A stretch of 64,000 nt of DNA from JAJTCH01 sp040386195 (GCA_040386195.1 JAZKFV010000006.1:62001-126000), one strand, 5' to 3'. Positions 54,056 to 63,625 are shown, numbered from the stretch's first letter. Notes: a model not told the origin generated them from the letters alone. Program-made: numbers and translations.

Positions 54056-55816
54056 ATGACCTTAAAAATCAATGTTCCTGAACCGTTTTTATTAAAACCA
54101 AAAATTTCAATTTTTGGGGTTGGCGGCGCTGGGGGCAATGCGCTGAACAATATGATTCGTTCTAATTTAGAAGGTGTGGAATTTATCGCGGCTAATACTG
54201 ATTCGCAATCATTAGCAAATTCTCTGGCAGCAAATCGTATTCAACTTGGAATTAATACTACTAAAGGTTTAGGCGCTGGATCATTTCCAGATAGAGGCAG
54301 AGCGGCTGCGGAAGAAAATGTTGATGAAATTATAAAATTATTGGAAGGAAATAATATGGTTTTTATCACCGCCGGAATGGGTGGTGGAACTGGAACTGGC
54401 GCGGCGCCAGTGATTGCAAAATTAGCCAGAGAAAGAGATATTTTAACGGTTGGTGTGGTCACCAAACCATTTCAATTTGAAGGAAAATATCGAATGGAAG
54501 CTGCTGAGCTGGGCATTGAAGAGCTCAAAAAATGCGTTGATACTTTGATCATAATTCCTAATCAAAATTTATTTAGAATTGCCAACGAACAAACCACTTT
54601 TGAATCAGCTTTCAAAATGGCTGACAATGTTTTGCACGCCGGAGTGCGCGGTGTGACTGATTTAATCACTATGCCTGGTTTGGTAAATTTGGATTTTGCC
54701 GACATTAGAACCATTATGACCAAAATGGGCAAAGCCTTGATGGGAACCGGCGAAGCTAGCGGTGAAAACCGCGCGGTTATTGCTTGCGAAGAGGCAATTT
54801 CTAATCCGCTTTTAGATGATATTTCTATTCGCGGTGCTAAAGGCGTTTTAGTGAATATGACCGGCGGCCCAGATATGACTTTGTTTGAAGCCGATTTAGC
54901 GGTCAACACAATTAAAAAAGAAGTTGATCCAAACGCTAATATTATTTTTGGCTCAGCTTTTAATGAAGATATGAAAGGCAAAATCAGAATTTCAGTAGTG
55001 GCAACCGGAATTGACGAGAATGATTTTTATAATAATGCTGCGCAAAAAGATGATTCATTGCGCGCTAAATCGCAGATGGTTCATGAAATTAGAACTCACA
55101 ATCAACCAAGCCAGGAGCAAGCTCTTAGCGCTTCAATGTATGGTAAAAAAACTTTTTTTGATCCAGGAGCAATAGCTGAACCGGAACAAGATTTGAGTCA
55201 AATTGTTCAAGAAAATTTTCAAAATAATCATCACCTCCAAGAACAAAAAGATGAAGATTATCCGCAAATTATTAGTGCTAGAATGAAGAATAATCTTGAC
55301 GCACAAGAATTAGAAGAAGATGAGATTGAAGAATCTAGTCCAAATATTTCTTTTGAAGATAAAGATGTTTTTGATCGTGTTGCTCACAAGATTCATAAAT
55401 TAGAAGAAAGGCTGGGAAGCGGCGTTAAAGCTGGAAAAATTGTTGTTCCTAAGCAAGAAGAGAGCAAAAAAGAGCCACATAAAAAAGAAGAGCAGAAAAA
55501 AGAAGTGCGCAAAAAAGAGGGTTTTAGTTTGTTCGGATTTATGAATAGCGGTGGTTCAAAAAATTCAGAAATATCGACAAAAAAAGATTTTGAAATGCAA
55601 AGTAAATTGAGCAAAAAACAATCTGTGGTTATTGAAGATGATGAAGAAGAAATTGTGGCAAAAAAGACTGATAATCATCGGGCTCATAAAAAACACTCTA
55701 TTGTTGAAGATGACGAAGAAACCCAGGTCAACCATCCTTCTGATCGCGGTGATTTTGCCAATAATGATGAGGACGATATGCTTAACGTTCCGGCGTTTTT
55801 TAGACGTAAAAAATAA
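54056..55816 (+). CDS. ftsZ: Cell division protein FtsZ with long C-terminal linker
   Basis: The protein (586 aa) has a tubulin-like GTPase core (residues about 15-320) with GVGGAGGNALNNM and the GTP-binding GGGTGTG (109-115). A long charged linker follows (about 340-570) with Lys/Glu-rich stretches. The C-terminal peptide is MLNVPAFFRRKK, which binds FtsA/ZipA-type anchors. The linker is much longer than in E. coli FtsZ (383 aa), as is common in alphaproteobacteria. The stop overlaps the thiE start (TAATG), an unusual partner. Confidence 0.97.
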   Translation: MTLKINVPEPFLLKPKISIFGVGGAGGNALNNMIRSNLEGVEFIAANTDSQSLANSLAANRIQLGINTTKGLGAGSFPDRGRAAAEENVDEIIKLLEGNNMVFITAGMGGGTGTGAAPVIAKLARERDILTVGVVTKPFQFEGKYRMEAAELGIEELKKCVDTLIIIPNQNLFRIANEQTTFESAFKMADNVLHAGVRGVTDLITMPGLVNLDFADIRTIMTKMGKALMGTGEASGENRAVIACEEAISNPLLDDISIRGAKGVLVNMTGGPDMTLFEADLAVNTIKKEVDPNANIIFGSAFNEDMKGKIRISVVATGIDENDFYNNAAQKDDSLRAKSQMVHEIRTHNQPSQEQALSASMYGKKTFFDPGAIAEPEQDLSQIVQENFQNNHHLQEQKDEDYPQIISARMKNNLDAQELEEDEIEESSPNISFEDKDVFDRVAHKIHKLEERLGSGVKAGKIVVPKQEESKKEPHKKEEQKKEVRKKEGFSLFGFMNSGGSKNSEISTKKDFEMQSKLSKKQSVVIEDDEEEIVAKKTDNHRAHKKHSIVEDDEETQVNHPSDRGDFANNDEDDMLNVPAFFRRKK

Positions 55817-56439
55817 TGACTAAAATTTATCTGATTAGCCCACCAAAAATTGAAATTGATAATTTCTCAGAGCAGCTAGAAATTGCTTTGAAAACCGGAA
55901 AAGTTCCGGTTTTTCAGCTGCGCATCAAAGGTTATCAAGATGAAGATGTCATCGAAATTGGCAAAAAAATTCTTCAAATTTGTCATCAATATAAAACTTT
56001 TTTTATTTTGAATGACCGTTTGGATTTGGCTTTAAAAATTGCCGCCGACGGCGTGCACCTTGGTGGCAATGATGGCGATATTTTATTAGCTCGCAAAAAT
56101 TCTCCAGAAAATTTTATCATCGGCGCCAGCTGTTATGATTCAAAACACATCACCGTTGAAGCTATTGAAGCCGGCGCCAACTATGTCTCCTTTGGTTCAT
56201 TTTTTTCCAGCCCCACCAAAAATTCTAAAGGCAAACCAACTCCAGAAATTTTGCAATGGTGCGATGAAATATTGGACGCTCCTTCAGTTGCTATCGGCGG
56301 CATCACCGCTGAAAACTGCGCAGATTTGGTGCGCGCCAAAGCCGATTTTTTGGCGGTTATTTCTTATGTGTGGAATAATAAAAATGGAGTGGAGTGGGCA
56401 GTGAATAATTTGGCTGCCAATATTAAAGCTGCTTCTTAA
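55816..56439 (+). CDS. thiE: Thiamine-phosphate synthase ThiE
   Basis: The protein (207 aa) is a TIM-barrel with VFQLRIKGYQD, FILNDRLDLALKIAADGVHLG, IIGASCYDS, SFGSFFSSPTKN and the phosphate-binding VAIGGI. These are the conserved points of ThiE, which joins the pyrimidine and thiazole phosphates. No other thi gene is nearby. It is translationally coupled to ftsZ. Confidence 0.9.
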   Translation: MTKIYLISPPKIEIDNFSEQLEIALKTGKVPVFQLRIKGYQDEDVIEIGKKILQICHQYKTFFILNDRLDLALKIAADGVHLGGNDGDILLARKNSPENFIIGASCYDSKHITVEAIEAGANYVSFGSFFSSPTKNSKGKPTPEILQWCDEILDAPSVAIGGITAENCADLVRAKADFLAVISYVWNNKNGVEWAVNNLAANIKAAS

Positions 56440-56526
56440 TCGATGATTTTTTTGATTTAAACCTTGCTTTTTATCAGGCTAAAATTTATATTACTCGCCT
56501 TCTAACCTCCAAGCCTTTTCATAAAT

Positions 56527-56601
56527 GGCCCCATCGTCTAACGGTTAGGACACCACCCTTTCACGGTGGGAATACGGGTTCGAATCCCGTTGGGGTCACC
56601 A
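56527..56601 (+). tRNA. tRNA-Glu (anticodon TTC)
   Basis: The acceptor stem GGCCCCA pairs with TGGGGTC, with a D-arm containing GTCTAACGGTTAGGAC, an anticodon stem CCACC/GGTGG around the loop CTTTCAC (anticodon TTC), and a T-arm ACGGGTTCGAATCCCGT. The discriminator A and CCA are encoded. The waaA stop codon on the other strand lies 1 base downstream. Confidence 0.97.
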
Positions 56602-56602
56602 T

Positions 56603-57865
56603 CTATTTTATTTCAACTCGATTGGAAATTATTTTTAAAATACTCGGCAAAATCTCTTGGTTATTGGTTTGTTGGGTTTTTATATTTTGCTGCAAAGACA
56701 AATAATAATTTTCATCTTTCATCATTTTGAGTAAATGAAAGAATAATTCATCTTCGTTTTGAATCATCACGCAGGATTTAGAATTTGCCAAATTCTGATA
56801 AACTTCCTGAAAATTTTTCACATAACATCCTGATAAAATTACTGATCCAAGTTGTAAAGCTTCAAAAGGATTGTGCCCGCCGATATTGCCCAGCATTGAG
56901 CCGCCAATTAATGAAATTTTACTTAAGGAATAAAAAGTGCCAAGTTCACCCAAAGTATCGGCTAAATAAATTTCGCAATTATCAGCTGGTTGATTTTGAC
57001 TGCGAATGGCAATTTTTAAATTTTGGGGAATCAATTTAACAATTTCTTCCAAACGATTGGGATGGCGCGGGGCGATTATGGTTAATAAATTTGGGAAATA
57101 TTCTTTGAGTTTTTGATGAGTGCGAATAATGATTTCTTCCTCGTTTTTATGAGTGCTGGCGGCAAGCCAGAATTTTCTGCGACCAATTTGCTGTTGCAAT
57201 TTTGTGAGTTGTTCTTGATCAATTTTGAGTGTTGCAGAGGCGGCTTTGAGATTGCCGACAAAATGCACATTTTTAATTCCTAGATCAATAAATTTTTGTT
57301 GATCAATTTTGCTTTGAGCAAAACATATCGTAAAATTCTTTAACAAATTAAAACCTAATCTGTGGAGAATTTGCCAGCTCTGAAAAGATTGATCTGAAAT
57401 TCGACCATTCACCAAAACCAATGGACAGCCAGATTTTTTGGTTTGAACTATTAAATTTGGCCATAATTCCGACTCAATAAACATTGCCAAATTTGGCTGC
57501 CAATGTTTTAAAAATCTTCTAACCGCAAAAAATTTATCGACAGGAATATATTGGTGAATAGTTCTGGCGGGTAAATTTTTAGCAATTTCTGCCGCAGAAG
57601 TTATGGTGCCAGAAGTGATGAGAATATTGATTTGCGGATATTTTTTCAAAAGTACATCTGCCAAAGTCAACGCTGATTTAGACTCGCCAACACTAGCTGA
57701 GTGCATCCAAACCAAAAAACCATCAGGTCTTGAAATTGAACTAAAACCAAGTCGCTCAGAAAAGCGATTAAGGTCTTCTTTTTTTTTGAATTTTCTAAAA
57801 CTTAAATAAAGATCGATGAAAGGGGAGAGAAGAATGGAAAGGGTTTGATATAGAAATAATATCAT
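56603..57865 (-). CDS. waaA: 3-deoxy-D-manno-octulosonic acid (Kdo) transferase
   Basis: The protein (420 aa) has an N-terminal membrane anchor, the MHSASVGESKSA motif with the catalytic Glu, and the C-terminal GGSMLGNIGGHNPFEAL donor-binding region. WaaA adds Kdo to lipid A, so this bacterium makes at least an inner-core LPS. It ends against tRNA-Glu. The H9 heptamer repeat lies between its start and rpsP. Confidence 0.94.
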   Translation of the reverse strand: MILFLYQTLSILLSPFIDLYLSFRKFKKKEDLNRFSERLGFSSISRPDGFLVWMHSASVGESKSALTLADVLLKKYPQINILITSGTITSAAEIAKNLPARTIHQYIPVDKFFAVRRFLKHWQPNLAMFIESELWPNLIVQTKKSGCPLVLVNGRISDQSFQSWQILHRLGFNLLKNFTICFAQSKIDQQKFIDLGIKNVHFVGNLKAASATLKIDQEQLTKLQQQIGRRKFWLAASTHKNEEEIIIRTHQKLKEYFPNLLTIIAPRHPNRLEEIVKLIPQNLKIAIRSQNQPADNCEIYLADTLGELGTFYSLSKISLIGGSMLGNIGGHNPFEALQLGSVILSGCYVKNFQEVYQNLANSKSCVMIQNEDELFFHLLKMMKDENYYLSLQQNIKTQQTNNQEILPSILKIISNRVEIK

Positions 57866-57869
57866 TGAA

Positions 57870-57953
57870 TAATGATTAATGGTTAATGATTAATGATTAA
57901 TGAAATGGCTAATTTTTTAATTAACCATTAATCATTAACCATTCATCATTATT
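57870..57953. repeat. heptamer inverted repeat H9 (TTAATGA type) between waaA and rpsP
   Basis: The left arm (57870-57902) has four to five TTAATGA/TTAATGG units. The right arm (57917-57953) has the complementary CATTAAT/CATTAAC units and runs up to the rpsP stop codon (57952-57954). The arms can pair into a long AT stem. Confidence 0.83.
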
Positions 57954-58401
57954 ATGCGGCAGCTTCGTCAGTATTTGCTGCTTCGGCTTTGGCTGCTTGT
58001 TCAGCTTCAATTTTAGCGGCGGCGGCTTCGGCTTCTTTTCTAGATTTTTCAGCTTCAGCTTCTTTAGCTTTTGCTACTGCTTCTAAAGCTTTTTTCTTAG
58101 CACCAGTTCCTTTTACTTTTGGAGTAAAAGTTGGTTTATATTTTTCAGCACCTTTGACACCTAAAGCGATCAAGAAAATTGCTACGCGTTCAGAAGGTCT
58201 AGCACCTACAGAAAGCCAGTATTCAACTCTTTCTTTGTTTAAAACAACTCTTGCAGAAGCGCCAGCTTTTAAAAGTGGGTTGAAAGTTCCAAGCTTTTCA
58301 AGGAACTTGCTATCTCTTGGTGAAGTTGAGTTGGTAGCAACGATGCTATAAAATGGAAGATTTTTTCTACCGCCACGAGAAAGGCGAATTTTGATGCTCA
58401 T
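57952..58401 (-). CDS. rpsP: 30S ribosomal protein S16 with Ala/Glu-rich tail
   Basis: Residues 1-80 are canonical S16 (MSIKIRLSRGGRKNLPFYSI; LSVGARPSERVA). The remaining about 65 residues are a helical Ala/Glu/Lys tail (AEAEKSRKEAEAAAAK). Longer S16 proteins with such tails occur in alphaproteobacteria. The stop codon abuts the H9 repeat. Confidence 0.96.
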   Translation of the reverse strand: MSIKIRLSRGGRKNLPFYSIVATNSTSPRDSKFLEKLGTFNPLLKAGASARVVLNKERVEYWLSVGARPSERVAIFLIALGVKGAEKYKPTFTPKVKGTGAKKKALEAVAKAKEAEAEKSRKEAEAAAAKIEAEQAAKAEAANTDEAAA

Positions 58402-58473
58402 AATCTATAATATGTGATAGTTGGAAAATTAAAGAACGAGTAAGATAGCCAGCTGTTTTTATTTTGCAATTAT

Positions 58474-60513
58474 TTAGTTGGTTTTTGCTAACTCGTTTTT
58501 GCAATTAGTCAAGATTCTTGATAAACGGGCAATAATATTGCTGCTATAAAAATCATTATCTTTGGCAGAAATTTCTTTGGTAAAATTAAGTTCACTAAGC
58601 GCGCTAGAATCAATCCATTTATGCTTTGCTGCATTATTATAATTAGCAAAAACTGCATTATTTTTTGCCATAATTTCTCTTAAAGAATCAACGCATTTAA
58701 AGCCTAAATTTTGGTTTAGAACCCCAGCTAAATCGGCGATAATTTGCCAATCTTCTTTGGCATCTTTGGGTGGAAAAATTGCCCTTGAAGTCAATTGTGG
58801 TCTGCCTTCAATGTTGACAAAAGTTGCTTCTTTTTCGGTATAAGCCGCACTTGGCAAAATTACATCAGCAAATTCTACACCATTTTCGCCGTGTGAGCCT
58901 TGATAAATAACGAAGCAACTTTTTAATTTTGATAGATCAATATCGTCAACACCCAGCAAATAAACGGCTTTAATTTCGTGATTTTGAGCTTTGTCTAAAA
59001 TGTTATTAGTGTTGGTTTTGGAATTCACAAACCCCGCCAGCAAAGCGCCGGTTAATGAAGCGTTATTGTGCAGCATATTAAATCCGTTCCAATCGGAATT
59101 AATCATTTTATATTTTTCAGCAATTTTTTTAGCATAGTTCAAAATCACTTCGCCATCAGCTCTGCGCAACATTTCTTCGCCAATAATTAGCATTGGAAAT
59201 TTAGAGTTTTCTAAAGCTGAATTATAGGCAGATTTGCCGTCCAAAATATCTTGCAAAATTTTAGTTTCATTGCCCAAATTTTGATATTTATAAGTTAGAT
59301 CGCAATCCACGCCAATTGCGGCTATTTTCAACTTTCCGGTTAAAGATCTTTTTCTAATTCGTGCATTAATAATTGGCGCAACATTGCGAGGATTTACGCC
59401 AATTAACAAGCAAGAATCGGCTTGATCGATGCCAGAAATTGTGGTGTTGAAGCTGTAAGAAGCTGGGTCAGCAGCGTTGATTTTGCTGGTTAATTCACGG
59501 CAATCAATATTGTGTGAACCTAATTTTTCCATCAATAATTTTAGCGCGGTGATTTCTTCAACACCAGAAAGACGACCGGACAAAGCCGCGATTTGATTGC
59601 CTTCCAAGCCTTTTAAATTTTGGGCGATAAATTGATAAGCCTCAGCAAGTGAAGCTGCAACTAGCTTGCCATCTTTTTTAATATAAGCCTGATCCAATCT
59701 TTGATATTTCAACCCATCATAACAAAAACGGGTTTTGTCAGAAATCCATTCTTCATTAATTTCTTCATTCAATCTGGGCAAAATTCGCATCACTTCCAAA
59801 CCGCGGCTATCAAGGCGGATGTTGCTGCCAACGGCGTCCATCACATCAATGCTTTCAGTTTTATTTAATTCCCAGCTTCGAGCTTTAAAGGCATAAGGCT
59901 TAGAAGTGAGTGCGCCAACTGGGCAAAGATCAATGATATTTCCGGATAATTCTGAGGTTAAAGATTTTTCTAAATAGCTGGTAATTTCCATAGTTTCACC
60001 GCGCCCAACCGCGCCCATTTCCGCAACGCCGGCAATATCGGTCATAAAACGCACGCATCTTGTGCAATGAATGCAGCGGGTCATTTCGGTAGCAACTAAT
60101 GGCCCTAAATTTTTATCTTTAACCGCGCGTTTGTGCTCATGAAAACGGCTATCAGCTTTGCCATAAGCCATTGATTGATCTTGCAAATCACATTCGCCGG
60201 CTTGGTCGCAAATTGGGCAATCAAGCGGGTGATTGGCAAGTAAAAATTCCATCACACCTTCGCGGGCTTTTTTTACCATTGGCGAGTCAGTTTGAACTTT
60301 CATTCCATCCGCAACTGGCGTGGCACAAGAGGCAACTGGCTTTGGTGGCGCGCCCACAATTTCAACCAAGCACATCCGGCAATTTCCAGCGATGGCTAAT
60401 CTTTCGTGATAACAAAAACGCGGAATCTCTACATCCGCCATTTCACAGGCTTGAATGAGTGTTATGCCGTCTGGCACAGTGATTTCTTTGTTGTTAATTG
60501 TAACTTTTGCCAT
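58474..60513 (-). CDS. nuoG: NADH-quinone oxidoreductase subunit G (NuoG)
   Basis: The protein (679 aa) has the N-terminal [2Fe-2S] ligands Cys34, Cys45, Cys48 and Cys63, then the His-Cys3 cluster His95/Cys99/Cys102/Cys108 (NHPLDCPICDQAGEC). The next [4Fe-4S] ligands are in MTRCIHCTRCVRF, and a molybdopterin-like domain follows. It is the largest peripheral subunit of complex I. No other nuo gene flanks it: fmt is upstream and rpsP downstream. Confidence 0.96.
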   Translation of the reverse strand: MAKVTINNKEITVPDGITLIQACEMADVEIPRFCYHERLAIAGNCRMCLVEIVGAPPKPVASCATPVADGMKVQTDSPMVKKAREGVMEFLLANHPLDCPICDQAGECDLQDQSMAYGKADSRFHEHKRAVKDKNLGPLVATEMTRCIHCTRCVRFMTDIAGVAEMGAVGRGETMEITSYLEKSLTSELSGNIIDLCPVGALTSKPYAFKARSWELNKTESIDVMDAVGSNIRLDSRGLEVMRILPRLNEEINEEWISDKTRFCYDGLKYQRLDQAYIKKDGKLVAASLAEAYQFIAQNLKGLEGNQIAALSGRLSGVEEITALKLLMEKLGSHNIDCRELTSKINAADPASYSFNTTISGIDQADSCLLIGVNPRNVAPIINARIRKRSLTGKLKIAAIGVDCDLTYKYQNLGNETKILQDILDGKSAYNSALENSKFPMLIIGEEMLRRADGEVILNYAKKIAEKYKMINSDWNGFNMLHNNASLTGALLAGFVNSKTNTNNILDKAQNHEIKAVYLLGVDDIDLSKLKSCFVIYQGSHGENGVEFADVILPSAAYTEKEATFVNIEGRPQLTSRAIFPPKDAKEDWQIIADLAGVLNQNLGFKCVDSLREIMAKNNAVFANYNNAAKHKWIDSSALSELNFTKEISAKDNDFYSSNIIARLSRILTNCKNELAKTN

Positions 60514-60573
60514 TACTGGGATTGATTTAGTTTGGAAATGAAAGCGCGAATTGTGCCGATTTGGTTTTTATTT

Positions 60574-61494
60574 TCAAGTTTTAATAGCGGGCGAAAAGCC
60601 TCTAATAAACTCTTCAAGAGTTGTTTTATTCTTGCCGGCTCTTTGTAAAATTTGGGGTTGAATTAAGCCGGTTTTGCAGGCGATTGTTAATTTAGCGTCA
60701 ATAATTTTTCCAGCTGAATAATTGTGGTTTTGTTCGTCGATAATTTTAGCTTGATGGATTTTTATTTTTTCGCCATTTAACTCAAAATAAGCCGAGCCAC
60801 AGCCGCTTAAGCCACGGATTTTATTGTTAATTTGGCGCGCGGAAAAGTTCCAATCAATGGCAAATTCTTCTTTGGTTAATTTGTGAGCATAAACCGCTTC
60901 AGCGTGATTTTGCTTGGCTGGTTGGCATTTATTGTGAGTAAGATTTTTGATAGTTTTAACCAAAAGCTGCGCGCCAATTTGCGATAATTTTTCGGCTAAT
61001 TCTTGATAAATAATTTGATCGTCCAAATTAAATTTTTCTTCCGCCAAAATATCGCCACTATCCAAACCTTCATCCATTTGAATTATATCCACGCCAGTCT
61101 CCAAATCGCCATTCATAATTGTGCGCTGAATCGGCGCCGCGCCTCGCCATTTGGGCAAAAGGGAAGGGTGAATATTTATGCAACCAAATTTTGGAGCTTG
61201 CAGAATTTCTTTGGGAAGCAGCAATCCGTAGGCTACAACAACTGCAACATCAGCATTTAAATCAGCAAATTCTTTTTGAACTTCCGAATTTTTTAGAGTT
61301 TTAGGAGTGAAGATTTTGAGATTGTGTTGCAAAGCTAAATTATGAATCGGCGAATTTTGAATCTTATGTCCGCGCCCCGCAATTTGTGGTTCTTTGCTAT
61401 AAACCCCAACCACTTCAAAATCTTTATCATCAATTATAGCTTGCAGCGCCGGCAAAGCAAAATTTGGCGTGCCCATGAAGATGATTTTGATCAT
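60574..61494 (-). CDS. fmt: Methionyl-tRNA formyltransferase
   Basis: The protein (306 aa) has IIFMGTPNFALPAL, the catalytic region INIHPSLLPKWRGAAPIQ and the Asp in LDSGDIL, followed by the C-terminal tRNA-binding domain. It formylates initiator Met-tRNA. It overlaps nadA by 4 bases (ATGA). No peptide deformylase gene is adjacent. Confidence 0.96.
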   Translation of the reverse strand: MIKIIFMGTPNFALPALQAIIDDKDFEVVGVYSKEPQIAGRGHKIQNSPIHNLALQHNLKIFTPKTLKNSEVQKEFADLNADVAVVVAYGLLLPKEILQAPKFGCINIHPSLLPKWRGAAPIQRTIMNGDLETGVDIIQMDEGLDSGDILAEEKFNLDDQIIYQELAEKLSQIGAQLLVKTIKNLTHNKCQPAKQNHAEAVYAHKLTKEEFAIDWNFSARQINNKIRGLSGCGSAYFELNGEKIKIHQAKIIDEQNHNYSAGKIIDAKLTIACKTGLIQPQILQRAGKNKTTLEEFIRGFSPAIKT

Positions 61495-62438
61495 GACATT
61501 TCTAGCATTTTATTAAGTGATTTTCTGGCTTTAATCATCAAATCATCATTCAGAAAAATTTCATTATTCCCATTCTTCATCACCAAATAAAGTTTTTCCA
61601 TCGTGTTGAGTTGCATATAAGGGCAAGTGTTACAAAGGGTGCAGCCGGCTTTATCAACGAAAGGGCAATCATAAAATTGGGCAGTTGGATTTTTTTGTTT
61701 CATCTGGTGAATGATGTGCGGCTCAGTCAAAACAATAAATTCAGCGCCTTGATTTTCAGCAACAAATTTTAACAAAGATGAAGTTGAGCCAATGTGATGA
61801 GCGTGTTCAAGTAGGTTTTCTGGGCATTCCGGATGGGCGATGATTTTGGCATTTGGGTGATTAGCTTTTAATTTGACTAATTCTTTTTCACTAAATTGCT
61901 CATGAACAATACAGCTGCCTTGCCAAAGCAACATATCGCGACCGGTTTTTTTCATTAAATAACGACCCAAATGTTGATCGGGAGCGAAGATAATTTTTTG
62001 ATTGGCAGGAATTTGTTCAATAATTTTTTGCGCGTTGGCGGAAGTGACGATTATATCCGACAAAGCCTTTATTTGCGCGGAGCAATTGATGTAAGTTAGC
62101 GCGATGTGATCAGGATTTTCGTCGCGGAATTTTTTAAAAGCAGCTGGCGGACAAGATTCTTCTAGGCTGCAACCCGCTTTCATATCAGGAATTATAACTT
62201 TTTTATTTGGGCTTAAAATTTTAGCAACTTCTGCCATAAATTTTACGCCACAAAAAACAATCACATCCGCATCAGTTGCCGCAGCTTTGCGGGAAAGATC
62301 TAAAGAATCGCCAATAAAATCAGCAACATCTTGAATTTCCTCATCTTGATAATAATGCGCCAAGATAACGGCGTTTAATTCTTTTTTTAATTTTTGGATT
62401 TCGCCCGCCAGATCAGCGGGAATAGTGTTTTTATTCAT
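61491..62438 (-). CDS. nadA: Quinolinate synthase NadA
   Basis: The protein (315 aa) has the family signatures VILAHYYQDEEIQDVADFIGD and DMKAGCSLEESCP. The C-terminal CTLCNTCPYMQLNT and HPECPENLL carry the cluster cysteines. It makes quinolinate for NAD. Neither nadB nor nadC is in the window. It lies between fmt and trpS in a tight minus-strand unit. Confidence 0.95.
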   Translation of the reverse strand: MNKNTIPADLAGEIQKLKKELNAVILAHYYQDEEIQDVADFIGDSLDLSRKAAATDADVIVFCGVKFMAEVAKILSPNKKVIIPDMKAGCSLEESCPPAAFKKFRDENPDHIALTYINCSAQIKALSDIIVTSANAQKIIEQIPANQKIIFAPDQHLGRYLMKKTGRDMLLWQGSCIVHEQFSEKELVKLKANHPNAKIIAHPECPENLLEHAHHIGSTSSLLKFVAENQGAEFIVLTEPHIIHQMKQKNPTAQFYDCPFVDKAGCTLCNTCPYMQLNTMEKLYLVMKNGNNEIFLNDDLMIKARKSLNKMLEMS

Positions 62439-62441
62439 AAT

Positions 62442-63425
62442 TTAGTACAAACCAACGATTTGTTTTATTTCTTTAATATTGGAAGCGGCAATTTCTCTGG
62501 CTTTTTCTTCACCTTCGCGCAAGATTTTTTGAACGAAACTTAAATCGTTTTTAAATGACTTAATATTATTTTGAATTGGTTCAAGCATTGTAACTAAAGC
62601 ATTGGCTAAATCTTCTTTAAATTTGCCATTGCCGGAGTTTTGATATTCTAAAGCAATTGCTTCGGGTTTTTTATTTACAGCGGCAGAAAAAATATTTAGC
62701 AAATTATAAATTTCCGGACGGGCTTTGTCGTAAGTAATTCCAACTGTGGAATCGGTTTTAGCCTTTTTAATTTTTTTAATAATTTCATCTTTTGAGTCAG
62801 ATAAATTAATCCGCGACAAATCGCTTTCGTCGGATTTGCTCATTTTTTTCAAACCATCTTGCAAAGACATAACCCGCGCGCAAGTGCCTAAAATCAATGG
62901 TTCAGGAAGTTTAAAAAATTCAGTTTTGAACGCACGATTAAATGCGCCAGCAATATCACGAGCTAATTCCAAATGTTGTTTTTGATCTTCACCAACTGGG
63001 ACAATGTTGGATTTGTAAAGCAAAATATCGGCGGCCATTAGAACTGGATAGGAATATAGACCAAGATTTTCGTTATCTATGGATTTTTCCTTAAATTGTG
63101 TCATCCGATTTAACCAACCAAGTGGCGTTAAAGTGCCTAAAATCCAGGCTAATTCAGCATGTTCTTTAACTGAACTTTGGGCAAAAATTACTGATTTTTT
63201 TGGATCAATTCCTGCGCTTAAATAAACAATCGCAGTTTCTAAAATATTATTTCTCAGCTCAGCTGGATTTTGCGGAACAGTGATGGAATGCAAATCCATA
63301 ATCCCAAAAATACATTGGTGATTATTTTGTAGATCGATCCAATTAGCAATTGAGCCCAGATAATTGCCCAGATGCAAATTGCCTGTGGGTTGAATGCCGG
63401 AGAATATGGTTGGGAGAGTTTTCAT
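62442..63425 (-). CDS. trpS: Tryptophanyl-tRNA synthetase
   Basis: The protein (327 aa) is a class I synthetase with GIQPTGNLHLGNYLG (HIGH-like) and KMSKS at about residues 193-197. The start is ATG at 63425. nadA follows 3 bases later. Confidence 0.97.
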   Translation of the reverse strand: MKTLPTIFSGIQPTGNLHLGNYLGSIANWIDLQNNHQCIFGIMDLHSITVPQNPAELRNNILETAIVYLSAGIDPKKSVIFAQSSVKEHAELAWILGTLTPLGWLNRMTQFKEKSIDNENLGLYSYPVLMAADILLYKSNIVPVGEDQKQHLELARDIAGAFNRAFKTEFFKLPEPLILGTCARVMSLQDGLKKMSKSDESDLSRINLSDSKDEIIKKIKKAKTDSTVGITYDKARPEIYNLLNIFSAAVNKKPEAIALEYQNSGNGKFKEDLANALVTMLEPIQNNIKSFKNDLSFVQKILREGEEKAREIAASNIKEIKQIVGLY

Positions 63426-63430
63426 TTTAA

Positions 63431-63625
63431 CTAACGAGTATGTTCATCATTAGATGTTTCGGGAACATTTGGAGTTTCAGGAGTGTGAGGTGCTTCGGAA
63501 GTTTTTTCGTTTTCTTTTCTTATGTCAGTTTGTGGGTGGAGATCTTTTTTTAACTTTTCAATTATCGATTTCACACCTTCGTTGTTTTCTTTTTTAACAC
63601 TGTCTGGGAGTTCGTTGCTCGTCAT
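63431..63625 (-). CDS. small charged hypothetical protein, 64 aa
   Basis: This is a short frame with ATG at 63625 whose stop is 5 bases before trpS on the same strand. The N-terminal half is helical and charged, and the C-terminal half is a Pro/Glu/Thr repeat (APHTPETPNVPETSN). I recognise no family. The close spacing to trpS supports expression, but the composition is low complexity. Confidence 0.45.
   Translation of the reverse strand: MTSNELPDSVKKENNEGVKSIIEKLKKDLHPQTDIRKENEKTSEAPHTPETPNVPETSNDEHTR

Noticed and set aside
5044..57953. Heptamer arrays as a CRISPR array
   Set aside because: Units are contiguous 7-mers without spacers, and no cas genes are present.
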